A DNA stretch of 6,875 nucleotides, taken from NCBI GenBank assembly GCA_020345785.1, contig CP070771.1, forward strand, positions 1,257,637 to 1,264,511, written 5' to 3'. The translations under genes were made by a program, and so were the position numbers. The notes beneath the pieces are model-generated. The model was not told where the DNA came from and ran no database searches. It was given only the letters and a program-made list of their open reading frames with translations. Below are positions 5,778 through 6,875 of the stretch, piece by piece. Within the stretch, counting starts at the first letter, position 1. Every line of letters begins with the position of its first letter. The stretch comes from Desulfobacterales bacterium (GTDB taxonomy: Bacteria > Desulfobacterota > Desulfobacteria > Desulfobacterales > JAFDCJ01).

Positions 5778-6875
5778 TTAATTTTCTAGACGCTTCAGCG
5801 CCCGCCGGACATTTTGAGACAACTTTTTAATATCGAATGGTTTTTGAATAAATCCAACAGAACCGTTTTTTAAAATGTCATTTGCCATCCCGTCCAGACT
5901 GTATCCGCTGGAAAAAAGGACCCTGACACGGGGATCTATCTCCTTTAACCGATCATAGGTTTCACCGCCGTTCATTTCAGGCATGATCAGGTCAAGGATA
6001 ACCAGGTCGATCTCATTCGGATCCTTGCGGTATATCTCAAGCGCTTCACTTCCGCTGCCGGCAACCAACACATGATACCCCAACTTTTGCAACATTGATT
6101 TTCCGACATCGAGAATCATCTCCTCATCATCAATCAGCAGGACGGTACCGACCCCCGCAGAGGGCTCTTCCGTTACGTCACGAGCTTCAGTGACAGGCTT
6201 GTCCGATGCCGGCAGATAAATGGTAAAGGTTGTACCCTTGCCCTCTTCACTCTGGGCCGTGATAATTCCATCGTGATTTTTTATGATGCCGTAGGCAGAG
6301 GCGAGACCTAAACCGGTACCTCTGCCTCTTTCCTTGGTTGTAAAGAAGGGATCAAAAATTCGTTTACGGGTTTCATTATCCATCCCGACGCCGGTATCCG
6401 TGACAGATATTTCGACATATTTACCGGGCGCAACGTGATAAGGTTTGACAAATGTATCATCAAGCCGGCGGTTTCTGGTCTGGACAAAGAGATAACCGCC
6501 TTCGGGCATGGCCTGCCAGGCGTTTACATATAAATTCAGCAGGACCTGATCGATCTGGTTTTTATCAACCTCCACCGACCAGATGTTTTTCTGGTATTTC
6601 GTGTTGATGGTCAACTCTTTCTTAGTACGGGCAAACATTCCGATATTTTCTTCGATTAATTTGTTTAGATCAACCGGTGCCACCTGATATTTTCCGCCCC
6701 TCGCAAATCCCAGAAGCTGGTTGGTAAGCGCCACGGCGCGTTTTACGTGATCCTCAATGCCTTTAAGCTGCTCGTAGTACGGATGGCCTTGATAAAGGTC
6801 CAGCAACATCAGGGATGTTCGCCCCTGAATCCCCATCAGCAGGTTGTTAAAGTCGTGGGCGATGCCGCCGGCCAG
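5778..6875 (-). CDS. Hybrid histidine kinase with C-terminal receiver (N-terminus beyond window)
   Basis: C-terminal 365 residues of a two-component sensor kinase, still open at the right edge, so the sensor part is not visible. The ATG at 6836 is internal and not the start. The fragment begins [13 protein letters not shown], the H-box, with the phosphoacceptor histidine as residue 7. The ATP-binding domain follows: N-box [10 protein letters not shown] at 114-123, G1 box DTGVGMD at 160-166, F-box FDPFFTTK at 174-181, G2 box GRGTGLGLA at 184-192, and the closing [11 protein letters not shown]. After a short acidic linker comes a receiver domain at about 243-362, with the acidic pair D249/D250, phosphoacceptor D295 in [18 protein letters not shown], and K345 in FIQKPF. 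All key residues are present, so the enzyme should be active. The C-terminal receiver implies intramolecular phosphotransfer and onward relay. No output domain or partner regulator is in the window, so the signal and target are unknown. Confidence 0.95.
   Translation of the reverse strand: MAGGIAHDFNNLLMGIQGRTSLMLLDLYQGHPYYEQLKGIEDHVKRAVALTNQLLGFARGGKYQVAPVDLNKLIEENIGMFARTKKELTINTKYQKNIWSVEVDKNQIDQVLLNLYVNAWQAMPEGGYLFVQTRNRRLDDTFVKPYHVAPGKYVEISVTDTGVGMDNETRKRIFDPFFTTKERGRGTGLGLASAYGIIKNHDGIITAQSEEGKGTTFTIYLPASDKPVTEARDVTEEPSAGVGTVLLIDDEEMILDVGKSMLQKLGYHVLVAGSGSEALEIYRKDPNEIDLVILDLIMPEMNGGETYDRLKEIDPRVRVLFSSGYSLDGMANDILKNGSVGFIQKPFDIKKLSQNVRRALKRLEN

Noticed and set aside
5660..5788. Plus-strand 42-codon frame between the relic and the kinase gene
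   Set aside because: There is no ribosome binding site, the composition is low-complexity and lysine/phenylalanine-rich, and its end overlaps the kinase stop region.

Overview
The base composition and gene content suggest a Gram-negative environmental bacterium, most plausibly a deltaproteobacterium (Desulfobacterota-like). The clues are a hybrid sensor kinase with an H-box of the IAHDFNNLL type and a C-terminal receiver, a secreted protein with an exosortase (PEP-CTERM-like) sorting tail, and a sugar-type ABC importer. The taxonomic assignment is inference, because no rRNA or other marker gene is present.

Layout. Positions 38-3392 (minus strand) hold a three-gene importer operon, read from right to left: a periplasmic solute-binding protein, a MalF/UgpA-type permease, and a MalG/UgpE-type permease. 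The ATPase is not in the window and would lie beyond the left edge or elsewhere. Two hairpins lie at and just after the end of the binding-protein gene, where differential expression within such operons is commonly set. A 9-bp inverted pair resembling LacI-family operator halves lies upstream of the operon.

Positions 3393-4129 have no intact gene. They hold inverted and phased repeats and a short minus-strand reading frame (3944-4048) with a perfect ribosome binding site. Its first 15 or so residues look like the start of a tyrosine recombinase. The decay zone continues to the right on the plus strand. A sarcosine / N-methyltryptophan oxidase-family gene (4130-4793) keeps its FAD-binding N-terminus and its flavin-attachment C-terminus but has lost the middle and the frame. 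A PEP-CTERM-type secreted protein gene (about 5040-5581) likewise keeps its signal peptide and sorting tail but has lost its middle and its frame. A strong hairpin (5041-5073) overlaps the start of this second relic.

Positions 5778-6875 (minus strand) hold the C-terminal part of a hybrid histidine kinase, cut by the right edge only a few codons before its phosphoacceptor histidine.

Together, the left third is a working import operon and the right fifth is an apparently working signalling gene. The middle is a decayed accessory segment. The oxidase relic diverges from the importer and may once have acted on what the importer brings in, but that link is only positional.
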